Source of the DNA: Mycobacterium sp. ACS1612
GTDB taxonomy: Bacteria; Actinomycetota; Actinomycetes; Mycobacteriales; Mycobacteriaceae
NCBI RefSeq assembly: GCF_001667505.1
Contig: NZ_LZHZ01000067.1
Span: forward strand, 62,001 to 126,000
DNA: 64,000 nt
Direction of reading: 5' to 3'
Below are positions 49,478 through 57,563 of this stretch, piece after piece (within the stretch, counting starts at the first letter, position 1; each line of letters opens with the position of its first letter). The notes beneath the pieces were generated by a model. It made no database searches. It worked only from the letters and a program-made list of their open reading frames with translations, and was not told the DNA's origin. Made by a program: the position numbers and the translations under genes.

Positions 49478-49693
49478 TCAGCCGACCCGTGCACTGCGGC
49501 CGTCGAACGACACGGTGTCGCCGGAACGAAGCTGCCTGCCCCTGCGGCGCTCGATCTCGTCGTTCACGATGACCAGCCCGTCGGCGATGACGGCTTTGGC
49601 GTCTGCCCCGCTGTCGATCAGGCCAGCCAGTTTCAGGAACTGACCCAACCGGATCGTCTCGTCGCGAATCGGCACGTCGTGCATTCCCGTCAC
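49478..49693 (-). CDS. S4-domain RNA-binding protein
   Basis: A 71-residue protein consisting of one S4 domain (RLGQFLKLAGLIDSGADAK, then GLVIVNDEIERRRGRQL), as in the YbcJ/RlbA type linked to ribosome assembly or RNA binding. GTG 49693 has GGGGG about 6 nt upstream; ATG 49684 is a shorter alternative. It is divergent from dinB, and the gap holds the palindrome GCTAG-CCCC-CTAGC (49694-49707), which touches the dinB -10 box. Confidence 0.85.
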   Translation of the reverse strand: MTGMHDVPIRDETIRLGQFLKLAGLIDSGADAKAVIADGLVIVNDEIERRRGRQLRSGDTVSFDGRSARVG

Positions 49694-49703
49694 GCTAGCC
49701 CCC

Positions 49704-49709
49704 TAGCAT
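49704..49709 (+). promoter_or_regulatory. -10 box of the predicted leaderless dinB promoter (TAGCAT)
   Basis: TAGCAT ends 7 nt before ATG 49717. There is no mycobacterial SOS box (TCGAAC-N4-GTTCGA) nearby. Confidence 0.5.
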
Positions 49710-49716
49710 CGGCGCC

Positions 49717-51078
49717 ATGGATCGTTGGGTGCTGCACTTCGACATGGATGCGTTCTTCGCATCCGTCGAGCAGTTGACCCGGCCCACGCTGCGGGGCAGG
49801 CCAGTGCTCGTCGGCGGTCTCGGCGGACGCGGCGTGGTGGCGGGCGCCAGCTACGAGTCGCGGGTGTACGGCGCGCGCTCCGCCATGCCGATGCACCAGG
49901 CCCGCCGCCTGGTCGGCGCCGCCGCCGTCGTGCTGCCGCCGCGCGGCGTGGTCTACGGCGTGGCCAGTCGCCGCGTGTTCGAAACGGTCCGAACCCTCGT
50001 GCCGGTCCTCGAGCAGTTGTCGTTCGACGAGGCGTTCGGCGAACCCCCGGAACTGGCGGGTGCGAGTGCCGACGACGTCGAGGCGTTCTGCAGGCACCTG
50101 AAGGCCAGGATCCGCGACGAGACCGGGCTGGTCGCGTCCGTCGGTGCCGGCTCAGGCAAACAGATCGCCAAGATCGCCTCCGACCTGGCCAAGCCCGACG
50201 GCATCCGGGTGGTGCGCCGCGACGAGGAAACCGTTCTGCTGCACGGCCTTCCGGTGCGTCGGTTGTGGGGCATCGGGCCGGTGGCCGAGGAGAAGCTGCA
50301 TCGGCTCGGCATCGAGACCATCGGCCAACTCGCCGCGCTGTCCGACGCCGAGGCCGCGAACATCCTCGGCACGGCCGTCGGCGCCGCGCTGCACCGGCTC
50401 GCGCAGGGCATCGACGACCGGCCCGTCGCCGAGAACGCCCCCGCCAAACAGATCAGCGCCGAATCCACCTTCGCCGAAGACCTGACCACGCTCGATCAGC
50501 TGCGGGAGGCGTTGGGGCCCATCGGCGAACACGCCCACGCACGGTTGGAGAAGGACGGTCGCGGAGCGCGCACCGTCACCGTCAAGCTGAAGAAATCCGA
50601 TATGAGCATCCTCACGCGGTCCGCGACCCTTCCGTACGCCACCACCGATGCGTCGACGCTGACCGCGATGGCGCGGCGGCTGCTGCTCGACCCCCTCGAG
50701 ATCGGCCCGATTCGCCTTGTCGGCGTCGGGTTTTCGGGATTGACCGACGTACGCCAGGAATCGTTGTTCCCCGACTTGGAATTGGCGGCCGAGGACGTGT
50801 CGAACACCAGCGTGGGCCCGACCGTCACCGAACTTGCGGCCACTGGGCCCGCGTGGCGGATCGGCGACGATGTAGTGCACACCGACTACGGCCACGGCTG
50901 GATTCAAGGGGCGGGACATGGCGTGATGACCGTGCGGTTCGAGACGCGCGGCACGGGCCCAGGCCCGGCGCGCACGTTTCCCGACGACGAGCCGCGGATT
51001 GCGCGGGCCAACCCCGTCGACAGCCTCGACTGGCCGGACTACGTCGACGAGCTGAGCCGTTACCAGAGTTCGCCGTAG
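49717..51078 (+). CDS. dinB: DNA polymerase IV (DinB)
   Basis: Y-family translesion DNA polymerase, 453 residues, of the DinX/DinB1 type (Rv1537). Catalytic motifs are HFDMDAFFASVEQ near residue 7 and LSFDEAFGE near 106, and the little finger domain starts near 240. The beta-clamp motif QESLFPDL is near 348. The last about 100 residues form an extra C-terminal domain (WRIGDDVVHTDYGHGWIQG), found in mycobacterial homologues. The start is leaderless-like. The 3' end overlaps the convergent gene by 19 nt. Confidence 0.93.
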   Translation: MDRWVLHFDMDAFFASVEQLTRPTLRGRPVLVGGLGGRGVVAGASYESRVYGARSAMPMHQARRLVGAAAVVLPPRGVVYGVASRRVFETVRTLVPVLEQLSFDEAFGEPPELAGASADDVEAFCRHLKARIRDETGLVASVGAGSGKQIAKIASDLAKPDGIRVVRRDEETVLLHGLPVRRLWGIGPVAEEKLHRLGIETIGQLAALSDAEAANILGTAVGAALHRLAQGIDDRPVAENAPAKQISAESTFAEDLTTLDQLREALGPIGEHAHARLEKDGRGARTVTVKLKKSDMSILTRSATLPYATTDASTLTAMARRLLLDPLEIGPIRLVGVGFSGLTDVRQESLFPDLELAAEDVSNTSVGPTVTELAATGPAWRIGDDVVHTDYGHGWIQGAGHGVMTVRFETRGTGPGPARTFPDDEPRIARANPVDSLDWPDYVDELSRYQSSP

Positions 51079-51515
51079 GAGGGGGCCAGCAGGAAGCCGT
51101 GGCTGTTGTACGTCTCGCAGCGCACCGCCCCGTCGCCCACGACAGCGCAACTCACACCCCAGTTCTCCAGCCGCTGCCCCGCCGGGAGGACGGCGACGTC
51201 ACGGGTGAACGACGCGGTGTCCGAGTGGCGGTATTCCGCGGGCGCCCAGCTGTTGACGACGGTCTGGTTGGTGTCCGGCGGCGCATCGGTGGGCACGGCG
51301 TCGCAGCCCACCGGGCCGCCGTTCGGCCCGATGCCGCATGATCGGCCGTCTGGTGTCCTGAAGAAGACGTAGTAGAAGTCGTTCGGCGTGGTGTAGTTGC
51401 CCTGCGCGATCGGGTAGGCGCGAATGTCGTCGGCAGGCGGTTCGGCGCCCGCGGGCGGTGCGGCGGCCAGCGCCAGACCGGCGATCGCGGCCGCGGTCCA
51501 CCTCGACTCCATCAT
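51060..51515 (-). CDS. Secreted conserved hypothetical protein
   Basis: A 151-residue protein with a signal peptide of about 25 residues (MMESRWTAAAIAGLALAAA ending near AGA) and a mature part with four Cys that could form two disulfides (RSCGIG, VGCDAV, VSCAVV, VRCETY). It looks like the many small exported mycobacterial proteins of unknown role. The second ATG (51512) is an alternative start. It ends inside dinB on the other strand. Confidence 0.75.
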   Translation of the reverse strand: MMESRWTAAAIAGLALAAAPPAGAEPPADDIRAYPIAQGNYTTPNDFYYVFFRTPDGRSCGIGPNGGPVGCDAVPTDAPPDTNQTVVNSWAPAEYRHSDTASFTRDVAVLPAGQRLENWGVSCAVVGDGAVRCETYNSHGFLLAPSYGELW

Positions 51516-51524
51516 TTGGTTCTA

Positions 51525-52457
51525 TCAGCCCCAGCGGGCGACGACGTCGCCGACGGGTGAGCCGGCCGCCAGCGCGGCCATCACCAACACCCTCGCCTGC
51601 GCGGCGGGCAGTTGGGGTACCACGACGGCCCCGGCGTCCACCAACTCGCGGCCCGGCCCGTAGCCGGCGTTGACGTGCCCGCCGGGCACCCGCGTCGACA
51701 CCGCCACCGTGACGCCGTCGCGGCAGTGCCGCCGCACCCCGTCGACCACGGCCGCGCCTGCATTGCCCGAACCGACGGCCTGCAGCACGATGCCGCGGGC
51801 GCCTGCCGCCACATAGGCATCCATCGCGACCGCGTCGGACCCCGCGTACACCGCGACGGTGTCTACCCGGGGCGCCTGCGCCGCCGACAGCGGCCCCAGA
51901 TACGGCCGCGCCTTGTCGCGCTGCGGCAGATACCGGCCGTCGACCATGGTGCCGAGCACGTCGCCGGTGAACCCGCGCAGGTCACCAGTCGCGGTCTTCT
52001 GCAGGCCCAGCGGTTGCCACACCGTGCCCGCCAGGCTCACCAGCACGCCGAGGCCGCGGGCATCCGGGCTGCCCGCCAGCGCGAGCGCGTCGCGCAGGTT
52101 CGCGGGCCCGTCGGCGTCCGGTACGTCGGCGCTGTGCAGCGCGCCGGTAACCACTACGGGCGCCGCGCCGTCGTAGGTCAGCTCCAGCCAGAGCGCCGTT
52201 TCCTCCATGGTGTCGGTGCCGTGCGTGACCACGATGCCGTCGGCGCCCGCATCCTTACAGGCGGTCAGCACCGCGTCGCGAATTCGGTCCCAATGCGCCG
52301 GTGTCAGCTGCGAGCTGTCAACCGACATCAGATCGACCACGTCGACGTCGAGGCCTGCGGTCAGATCGGCGCCGCTGCGGGTCGGCCGCTTGATCCCGTG
52401 CTCGTCGCTGCTGGTGGCGATGGTGCCTCCGGTGGTGACGACGACCAGGCGACCCAT
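51525..52457 (-). CDS. ansA: L-asparaginase
   Basis: Hydrolyses asparagine to aspartate and ammonia; 310 residues. The nucleophile Thr lies in TTGGTIAT near residue 9, and the second catalytic Thr and Asp in THGTDTMEET near 85-92. The asparaginase C-terminal domain follows. ATG 52457 (MGRLVV) is chosen by homology with Rv1538c; ATG 52469, four codons upstream, is possible and has AGGAG farther upstream. No signal peptide, so cytoplasmic. Confidence 0.92.
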   Translation of the reverse strand: MGRLVVVTTGGTIATSSDEHGIKRPTRSGADLTAGLDVDVVDLMSVDSSQLTPAHWDRIRDAVLTACKDAGADGIVVTHGTDTMEETALWLELTYDGAAPVVVTGALHSADVPDADGPANLRDALALAGSPDARGLGVLVSLAGTVWQPLGLQKTATGDLRGFTGDVLGTMVDGRYLPQRDKARPYLGPLSAAQAPRVDTVAVYAGSDAVAMDAYVAAGARGIVLQAVGSGNAGAAVVDGVRRHCRDGVTVAVSTRVPGGHVNAGYGPGRELVDAGAVVVPQLPAAQARVLVMAALAAGSPVGDVVARWG

Positions 52458-52500
52458 GGGGGAAATCATCGCAAAACGACTCTCCTGCGATGATGGGGGA

Positions 52501-53064
52501 GTGACCGATGAATCCCCGGGGACGGCCGAACCCGTGACTGACGAGGCGGCCCCGTCCGAGCCTGCACCGAAGCGGCTGCGCCTGCTGCTCGGCGTCGCGG
52601 CGGTGGTCCTCATACTGGACATCGTCACCAAGGTGCTCGCGGTCCGGTTGTTGACCCCCGGCCAGCCGGTGTCCATCGTCGGCGACACCATCACGTGGAC
52701 GTTGGTGCGCAACTCCGGTGCGGCGTTCTCGATGGCGACCGGCTACACCTGGGTGCTGACCTTGATCGCCACCGGGGTGGTGATCGGCATCATCTGGATG
52801 GGCAGGCGACTGGTCTCGCCCTGGTGGGCGATCGGGCTGGGCATGATCCTGGGCGGCGCGATGGGCAACCTGGTCGACAGGTTCTTCCGTTCACCGGGTC
52901 CGCTGCGCGGGCACGTGGTGGACTTCCTGTCGATCGGGTGGTGGCCGGTGTTCAACGTGGCGGACCCGTCGGTGGTCGGCGGTGCGATCCTGCTGGTTGC
53001 GTTGTCGCTGTTCGGTTTTGACTTCGACACGGTCGGCCGTCGCAAGGCTGACTCGTCCGAGTGA
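52501..53064 (+). CDS. lspA: Lipoprotein signal peptidase LspA
   Basis: Aspartic protease of the cytoplasmic membrane that cleaves prolipoprotein signal peptides after lipidation; 187 residues. An acidic N-terminal stretch of about 24 residues precedes four membrane segments. The catalytic Asp residues are in GNLVDRFF near residue 125 and FNVADPSV near 155. GTG 52501 is the first in-frame start of the conserved part. The stop overlaps the pseudouridine synthase gene (4 nt), as in M. tuberculosis (Rv1539-Rv1540). Confidence 0.93.
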   Translation: MTDESPGTAEPVTDEAAPSEPAPKRLRLLLGVAAVVLILDIVTKVLAVRLLTPGQPVSIVGDTITWTLVRNSGAAFSMATGYTWVLTLIATGVVIGIIWMGRRLVSPWWAIGLGMILGGAMGNLVDRFFRSPGPLRGHVVDFLSIGWWPVFNVADPSVVGGAILLVALSLFGFDFDTVGRRKADSSE

Positions 53065-53990
53065 CGACGCGGTCGATGCCAGTCCCCGAGGGACTGGCCG
53101 GTATGCGTGTCGACGCCGGTCTCGCGCGGCTGCTCGGGTTGTCGCGGACCGCTGCGGCGGCGCTGGCTGAAGACGGCGGCGTCGAGGTGGACGGTGCGCT
53201 AGCGGGCAAGTCCGACAAGCTGACGGCGGGCGCCTGGTTGGAGGTGCGGCTACCGGAAGCGCCTGCGCCGGTGGAGAACACGCCCGTCGACATTGAGGGC
53301 ATGGCGATCCTGTACTCCGACTCCGACATCGTCGCCGTCGACAAGCCGCCCGGGGTGGCCGCGCATGCGACGGTCGGGTGGCACGGCCCGACGGTGCTCG
53401 GCGGCCTTGCCGCGGCGGGTTTCCGCATCAGCACCTCGGGCATTCACGAGCGGCAGGGCATCGTGCATCGCCTCGACGTCGGCACCTCCGGCGTCATGGT
53501 GGTGGCGCTGTCCGAGCGCGCTTACACGGTGCTGAAGCGGGCGTTCAAGCAGCGAACCGTCGAAAAGCGTTACCACGCACTGGTTCAGGGGCACCCGGAT
53601 CCGTCGAGCGGAACCATCGACGCCCCGATTGGCAGGCACCGCGGGCACGACTGGAAGTTCGCGGTGACCGAACACGGCAGGCACAGCGTCACGCATTACG
53701 ACACGCTGGAAGCGCACCAGGCGGCGAGCCTGCTCGACATCGAACTGGAGACCGGGCGCACGCATCAGATCCGGGTGCACTTCGCCGCACTACACCACCC
53801 GTGTGCCGGGGATCTGACCTACGGCGCCGACCCGACCTTGGCGAAAAAGCTTGGCCTGGAACGGCAATGGCTGCACGCACGGTCGCTGGCGTTCGCTCAT
53901 CCCGCCGACGGTCGTCGCGTCGAGATCAGCAGCCCATATCCTGACGATCTGCAACACGCGCTGGACGTGTTGCGTAACCACGAACTGTGA
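53061..53990 (+). CDS. RluA-family pseudouridine synthase
   Basis: RNA pseudouridine synthase of 309 residues, of the RluD type. An N-terminal S4 domain (about residues 14-70) precedes the catalytic domain with the motif HRLDVGTSGVM near 137, whose Asp is the nucleophile, and RTHQIRVHFA near 234. It probably modifies 23S rRNA. GTG 53061 overlaps lspA; the stop overlaps rarD by 4 nt. Confidence 0.92.
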   Translation: MTTRSMPVPEGLAGMRVDAGLARLLGLSRTAAAALAEDGGVEVDGALAGKSDKLTAGAWLEVRLPEAPAPVENTPVDIEGMAILYSDSDIVAVDKPPGVAAHATVGWHGPTVLGGLAAAGFRISTSGIHERQGIVHRLDVGTSGVMVVALSERAYTVLKRAFKQRTVEKRYHALVQGHPDPSSGTIDAPIGRHRGHDWKFAVTEHGRHSVTHYDTLEAHQAASLLDIELETGRTHQIRVHFAALHHPCAGDLTYGADPTLAKKLGLERQWLHARSLAFAHPADGRRVEISSPYPDDLQHALDVLRNHEL

Positions 53991-54889
53991 GCGAGCGGCG
54001 TAGAGCGGGGTTGTTGTTCGGGGTCGGCGCGTACGCGTCGTGGGGACTGTTTCCCGCGTTCTTCCCGCTGCTGGAACCCGCGGGGCCGTTCGAAATCCTG
54101 GCGCACCGCATCGTGTGGTGTTTCGCCTTGATGGTCGTGGTCATCGCGGCGGTGCGCCGACTCTGCGACATTCGCGCGATGTCGGGACGCACCTGGCTGT
54201 TGCTGGCGTTCGCTTCGGCGCTCATCTCCGCCAACTGGCTCATCTACATCTACGCCGTGAACAACGGCCACGTCGTCGACGCCGCCCTCGGCTACTTCAT
54301 CAACCCGCTCGCCACTGTCGCGCTGGGCCTGCTGATCTTTCGTGAGCGGCTCAACCGCGCCCAGTTCGCGGCGCTGGCGGTCGCGGTGGTGGCAGTGGTG
54401 GTGCTGACGGTCGAGGTGGGTCAGCCACCGCTGATAGGGCTGGGGCTGGCGCTGTCGTTCAGCTCCTACGGCGCGGTGAAGAAGGTGGTCCCGGTCGATC
54501 CGCGGGTCAGCGTCGGCATCGAGGCCGCTATCGCGACGCCGCCGGCACTGGCGTTCCTCGTCGTCATCGAGGTGACCGGCCGCGCGACGTTCACCGGCCT
54601 GGGCGCAGGCCACATCGCGCTGATGGTGATGTCCGGCGTGTTGACCGCGGTTCCGCTGCTGCTGTTCGCGGCCGCCGCGCAGCGGCTGCCACTGGTCACG
54701 ATGGGGCTGCTGTTCTACCTGACCCCAGCCATGCAGTTGACCTGGGGCGTGGTGGTCGGGCACGAGCCGATGCCGCCCGCGAGGTGGCTCGGCTTCGGGC
54801 TGATCTGGGTGGCGCTGGCCGTTTTCAGCGCCGACGCGCTGTGGCGGGCAAGTGTCGATCGGCGCTCACTCGAATCGTCATCTCTGTGA
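53987..54889 (+). CDS. rarD: RarD/EamA-type membrane transporter
   Basis: A 300-residue drug/metabolite-type transporter with ten predicted membrane segments in two EamA halves. The RarD-like features are YASWGLFPAFFPLL near residue 16 and NWLIYIYAVNNGHVVDAALGYFI near 84-106. The substrate is unknown; chloramphenicol sensitivity was once proposed for RarD. Its GTG overlaps the upstream gene (4 nt), so lspA, the pseudouridine synthase gene and rarD form one unit. Confidence 0.88.
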   Translation: MSERRRAGLLFGVGAYASWGLFPAFFPLLEPAGPFEILAHRIVWCFALMVVVIAAVRRLCDIRAMSGRTWLLLAFASALISANWLIYIYAVNNGHVVDAALGYFINPLATVALGLLIFRERLNRAQFAALAVAVVAVVVLTVEVGQPPLIGLGLALSFSSYGAVKKVVPVDPRVSVGIEAAIATPPALAFLVVIEVTGRATFTGLGAGHIALMVMSGVLTAVPLLLFAAAAQRLPLVTMGLLFYLTPAMQLTWGVVVGHEPMPPARWLGFGLIWVALAVFSADALWRASVDRRSLESSSL

Positions 54890-54919
54890 TGACACCATCG
54901 AGTCAGGAGGGAACCAGAC

Positions 54920-55300
54920 ATGCGCTACGGCCTGTTGATGCACTACCAGGAGGGCTCTGAGATCGGGTTGACGGAAGAGGACATGGCACCGGCCATGGCC
55001 GCCTTCCAGCAATACGCCGACGACCTGTCGGCCGCGGGCGTGCTCGTCAGCACCGACGTGTTCGAGTCCGTCGTCGCCACCACCACCGTCACCGCCCAGA
55101 GCGGCACCCTCGAGATACAGGACGGGCCGTTCGCCGACACCAAGGAGAAGCTCGGCGGCATCTTCGTCATCGAGGTCGACAACCTGGACGAGGCGCTGAA
55201 GTGGGCGCAGCGCAACCCCGCCAACAGCTGGGGCTGGGTCGAGATTCGCCCGGTGGGGCGGACCTACGCCGCGGACCGCGGGTGGTACACCCCTGAATGA
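54920..55300 (+). CDS. DGPF (YCII-related) domain protein
   Basis: A 126-residue soluble protein of the YCII/DGPF family with a dimeric alpha-beta-barrel fold. The eponymous motif DGPF occurs in IQDGPFADTKEKLGG near residue 72. These proteins are encoded beside ECF42-type sigma factors, as here, and are thought to work in the same stress or secondary metabolism response. GGAGG precedes ATG 54920. Confidence 0.88.
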   Translation: MRYGLLMHYQEGSEIGLTEEDMAPAMAAFQQYADDLSAAGVLVSTDVFESVVATTTVTAQSGTLEIQDGPFADTKEKLGGIFVIEVDNLDEALKWAQRNPANSWGWVEIRPVGRTYAADRGWYTPE

Positions 55301-55322
55301 GCCTGCCGACGTACGAGCCCGG

Positions 55323-56525
55323 GTGGCCGCTCTCACCCGGGACTCCTACGGCAAGCTGCTCGCCGTGCTGGCGGCGCCGACCCGCGACATCGCCGCGGCC
55401 GAGGACGCGCTGGCCGATGCGCTGGAACGCGCGCTGGTCCGCTGGCCCGACGACGGCGTCCCGACCAACCCGGAAGGCTGGGTGCTGACGGTAGCGCGCA
55501 ATCGACTGCGGGACCTGTGGAAGTCTGCGGGGCACCGGATGACTGAATCGCTGAGTGAAAACGACTACGCTGCAACAGTTTTCGATGAGTCCCTGTCCGC
55601 CATCCCGGACCGGAGGCTGGAGCTCATGCTGGTCTGCGCGCATCCGGCGATCGCGCCGAACATCCGGACGCCGCTGATGCTGCAGTGTGTGCTCGGCGTC
55701 GAGGCCGCCGCCATCGCCACCGCGTTCGCGGTCGCGCCTGCGACGATGGCGCAGCGACTGGTGCGCGCCAAGAAGCGCATCCGCGACGCGGGCATCCCGT
55801 TCGTGCTGCCGGAGCGCGAGGATCTGGCGCGGCGACTACCCGCCGTGCTGGAGGCGGTCTACGGCGCCTATGCGATCGACTGGCAATTCGCACCGCAACG
55901 CGCATCCGTCGAATCCTTGGCGGCCGAGGCGCTGCACCTGGCGCTGGTGCTCGCTGAGTCGCTGCCCGACGATCCGGAGGTGCTCGGCCTCGCGGCGCTG
56001 GTGTGCCTGTCGGAGGCGCGCAGACCGGCCAGGCGGACCGCTGACGGCTGCTTCGTCCCGCTCGACGAACAGGACAGCCGACTGTGGGATCCGGCGTTGA
56101 TCACGCGCGGCGAAGCGCTGCTGCGGCGGGCGCATCGATACGGCGCCCCTGGGCGGTTTCAGTACGAGGCGGCGATCCAGTCAGCTCATTGCGCGCGGGC
56201 GGTGCGCGGCGCTATCGACCTCACCGCGCTGCGGAAACTGCATCGTGCTGTGCTGCGGGTGGCACCGTCGCTCGGCGCGGCCGTCGCCGCGGCGGCCGTC
56301 GACGGCCAGATCGACGGCGCGCACGCAGGACTGCGCGCGCTGGACGAAATCGACGACCAAGCCGTGGCACGGTTCCAGCCGTACTGGACGACGCGGGCGC
56401 ATCTGCTCGCCGAGGCGGCACGCCCTGCCGAGGCCGCGGACGCCTTCCGCAGAGCGATTGCACTCACCGCCGACGCAGGCGTGGCCGATTACCTTTTGCA
56501 GTGTTTGCGCACGATCACCGGTTGA
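55323..56525 (+). CDS. ECF42-type sigma factor with C-terminal TPR-like domain
   Basis: A 400-residue sigma-70-like factor. Regions 2 and 4 are within the first 180 residues (AEDALADALERALVRWPDDGVP, IATAFAVAPATMAQRLVRAKK). The remaining 220 residues are the helical, TPR-like extension typical of ECF42, which lack an anti-sigma factor and are encoded next to DGPF proteins. GTG 55323 is the first in-frame start; the frame is open farther upstream but without a start codon, so the N-terminus may be slightly short. Confidence 0.85.
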   Translation: MAALTRDSYGKLLAVLAAPTRDIAAAEDALADALERALVRWPDDGVPTNPEGWVLTVARNRLRDLWKSAGHRMTESLSENDYAATVFDESLSAIPDRRLELMLVCAHPAIAPNIRTPLMLQCVLGVEAAAIATAFAVAPATMAQRLVRAKKRIRDAGIPFVLPEREDLARRLPAVLEAVYGAYAIDWQFAPQRASVESLAAEALHLALVLAESLPDDPEVLGLAALVCLSEARRPARRTADGCFVPLDEQDSRLWDPALITRGEALLRRAHRYGAPGRFQYEAAIQSAHCARAVRGAIDLTALRKLHRAVLRVAPSLGAAVAAAAVDGQIDGAHAGLRALDEIDDQAVARFQPYWTTRAHLLAEAARPAEAADAFRRAIALTADAGVADYLLQCLRTITG

Positions 56526-56544
56526 CCGGCCGATAGCTATGCCA

Positions 56545-56550
56545 TAACGT
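56545..56550 (+). promoter_or_regulatory. -10 box of a predicted leaderless promoter (TAACGT)
   Basis: TAACGT ends 6 nt before GTG 56557, favouring this start over TTG 56551. Confidence 0.5.
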
Positions 56551-56556
56551 TTGCTC

Positions 56557-57291
56557 GTGGAGTCTGACGCGGAACCGCTGCCTGCTGCAAGGGGGCGGGG
56601 CCGCCCAGTAGGTGCCGATTCGGCCGAGACACGTGCGCGCATCCTTCGCGCGGCCCGCGATGTGATCAACGAGCGGGGGTTCGAAGGCGCCAATTTCCAG
56701 GCCATCGCCTCCCGCGCCGGCATCAGCAGGCCGACCATGCACTACTACTTCCACGCCCGCGAAGAGATCTTCGAATGCTTGATCGCGGAGTCTTATTCGA
56801 TTGTCGCCGACTGCATTGCGCAAGCGAAAGGCGAAGACACCCTGTTGAATCAGCTGTCGAAGTTCGTCATCGCGATGCACCGGTCGGGGCTCACAGACCG
56901 GTCGATGCTGCAGTTCGCGATCACCGCCAGGTTGGAATCCCGGCGCCGCTTCAGCCTGCGCGAGCAACCAAGCCCGGTGGTGTCGGCGGTGCACGGCTTC
57001 TACACCGCGATCGTCGAGCAGGCCGTCGCCCGTGGCGAGATCGCCGCAGACACTGACGTCGGCGCTGTGGTGAACTTGCTGCTTGCTTTGTTCCTCGGGA
57101 TGGGTTTCTACGCCGGATTCATTGCCGATGAAAACGACATGCTAACCGTTGCCAAGCAACTTCATCGGCTGATAACGCGCGGATTGCTGGATCACCACAG
57201 GAACGGCCGTCCCCTTATCATTGCGCCGCCGGTTTCCGCCGGAACAGGCGTCGACGCGCTGCGACACACCTGGCCGGAACTGACGGGCTGA
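56557..57291 (+). CDS. TetR-family transcriptional regulator
   Basis: A 244-residue TetR regulator. An N-terminal Pro/Arg-rich tail of about 20 residues precedes the helix-turn-helix (FQAIASRAGISRPTMHYYF near residues 48-68). The ligand domain is large and carries the MYCO-type helix VGAVVNLLLALFLGMGFYAG near 170. The target is unknown. No divergent partner gene is present; the nearest genes are on the same strand. Confidence 0.88.
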   Translation: MESDAEPLPAARGRGRPVGADSAETRARILRAARDVINERGFEGANFQAIASRAGISRPTMHYYFHAREEIFECLIAESYSIVADCIAQAKGEDTLLNQLSKFVIAMHRSGLTDRSMLQFAITARLESRRRFSLREQPSPVVSAVHGFYTAIVEQAVARGEIAADTDVGAVVNLLLALFLGMGFYAGFIADENDMLTVAKQLHRLITRGLLDHHRNGRPLIIAPPVSAGTGVDALRHTWPELTG

Positions 57292-57364
57292 CGACTCGCG
57301 GCAATCTTCTTTTCGAGGGAAACACCCGATTTCTTTCTGCTCCGGCCGCAATACCTTTCTGGGC

Positions 57365-57505
57365 ATGGTTGGGATCTGGTTCGCAATCCTCGTCGCGGCG
57401 TTCATCGCGGCCGGGATTCTCACCCAAGTCGGCTGGGAACTGCGCCCAATGCCCACGGTGAAACGGGTGTTTCGGCGCGGACGCACGCGCGTCGATCAAC
57501 CGTAG
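57365..57505 (+). CDS. Small single-pass membrane protein (46 residues)
   Basis: ATG 57365 opens a 46-residue frame: one membrane segment (GIWFAILVAAFIAAGILT, residues 3-20), then a basic tail with VKRVFRRGRTR. The composition is that of a real small membrane protein. The gene lies in the 272-nt gap between the TetR gene and dnaE1, and only a weak ribosome site is seen. The role is unknown. Confidence 0.5.
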   Translation: MVGIWFAILVAAFIAAGILTQVGWELRPMPTVKRVFRRGRTRVDQP

Positions 57506-57563
57506 AGACACGCACCGCGACACGCCGGGATCTGTCGGGCCACGGTCATAGACTGGCCTCCCT

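Noticed and set aside
49694..49716. SOS (LexA) box for dinB
   Set aside because: No TCGAAC-N4-GTTCGA motif is present; the GCTAG-CCCC-CTAGC palindrome does not match it.
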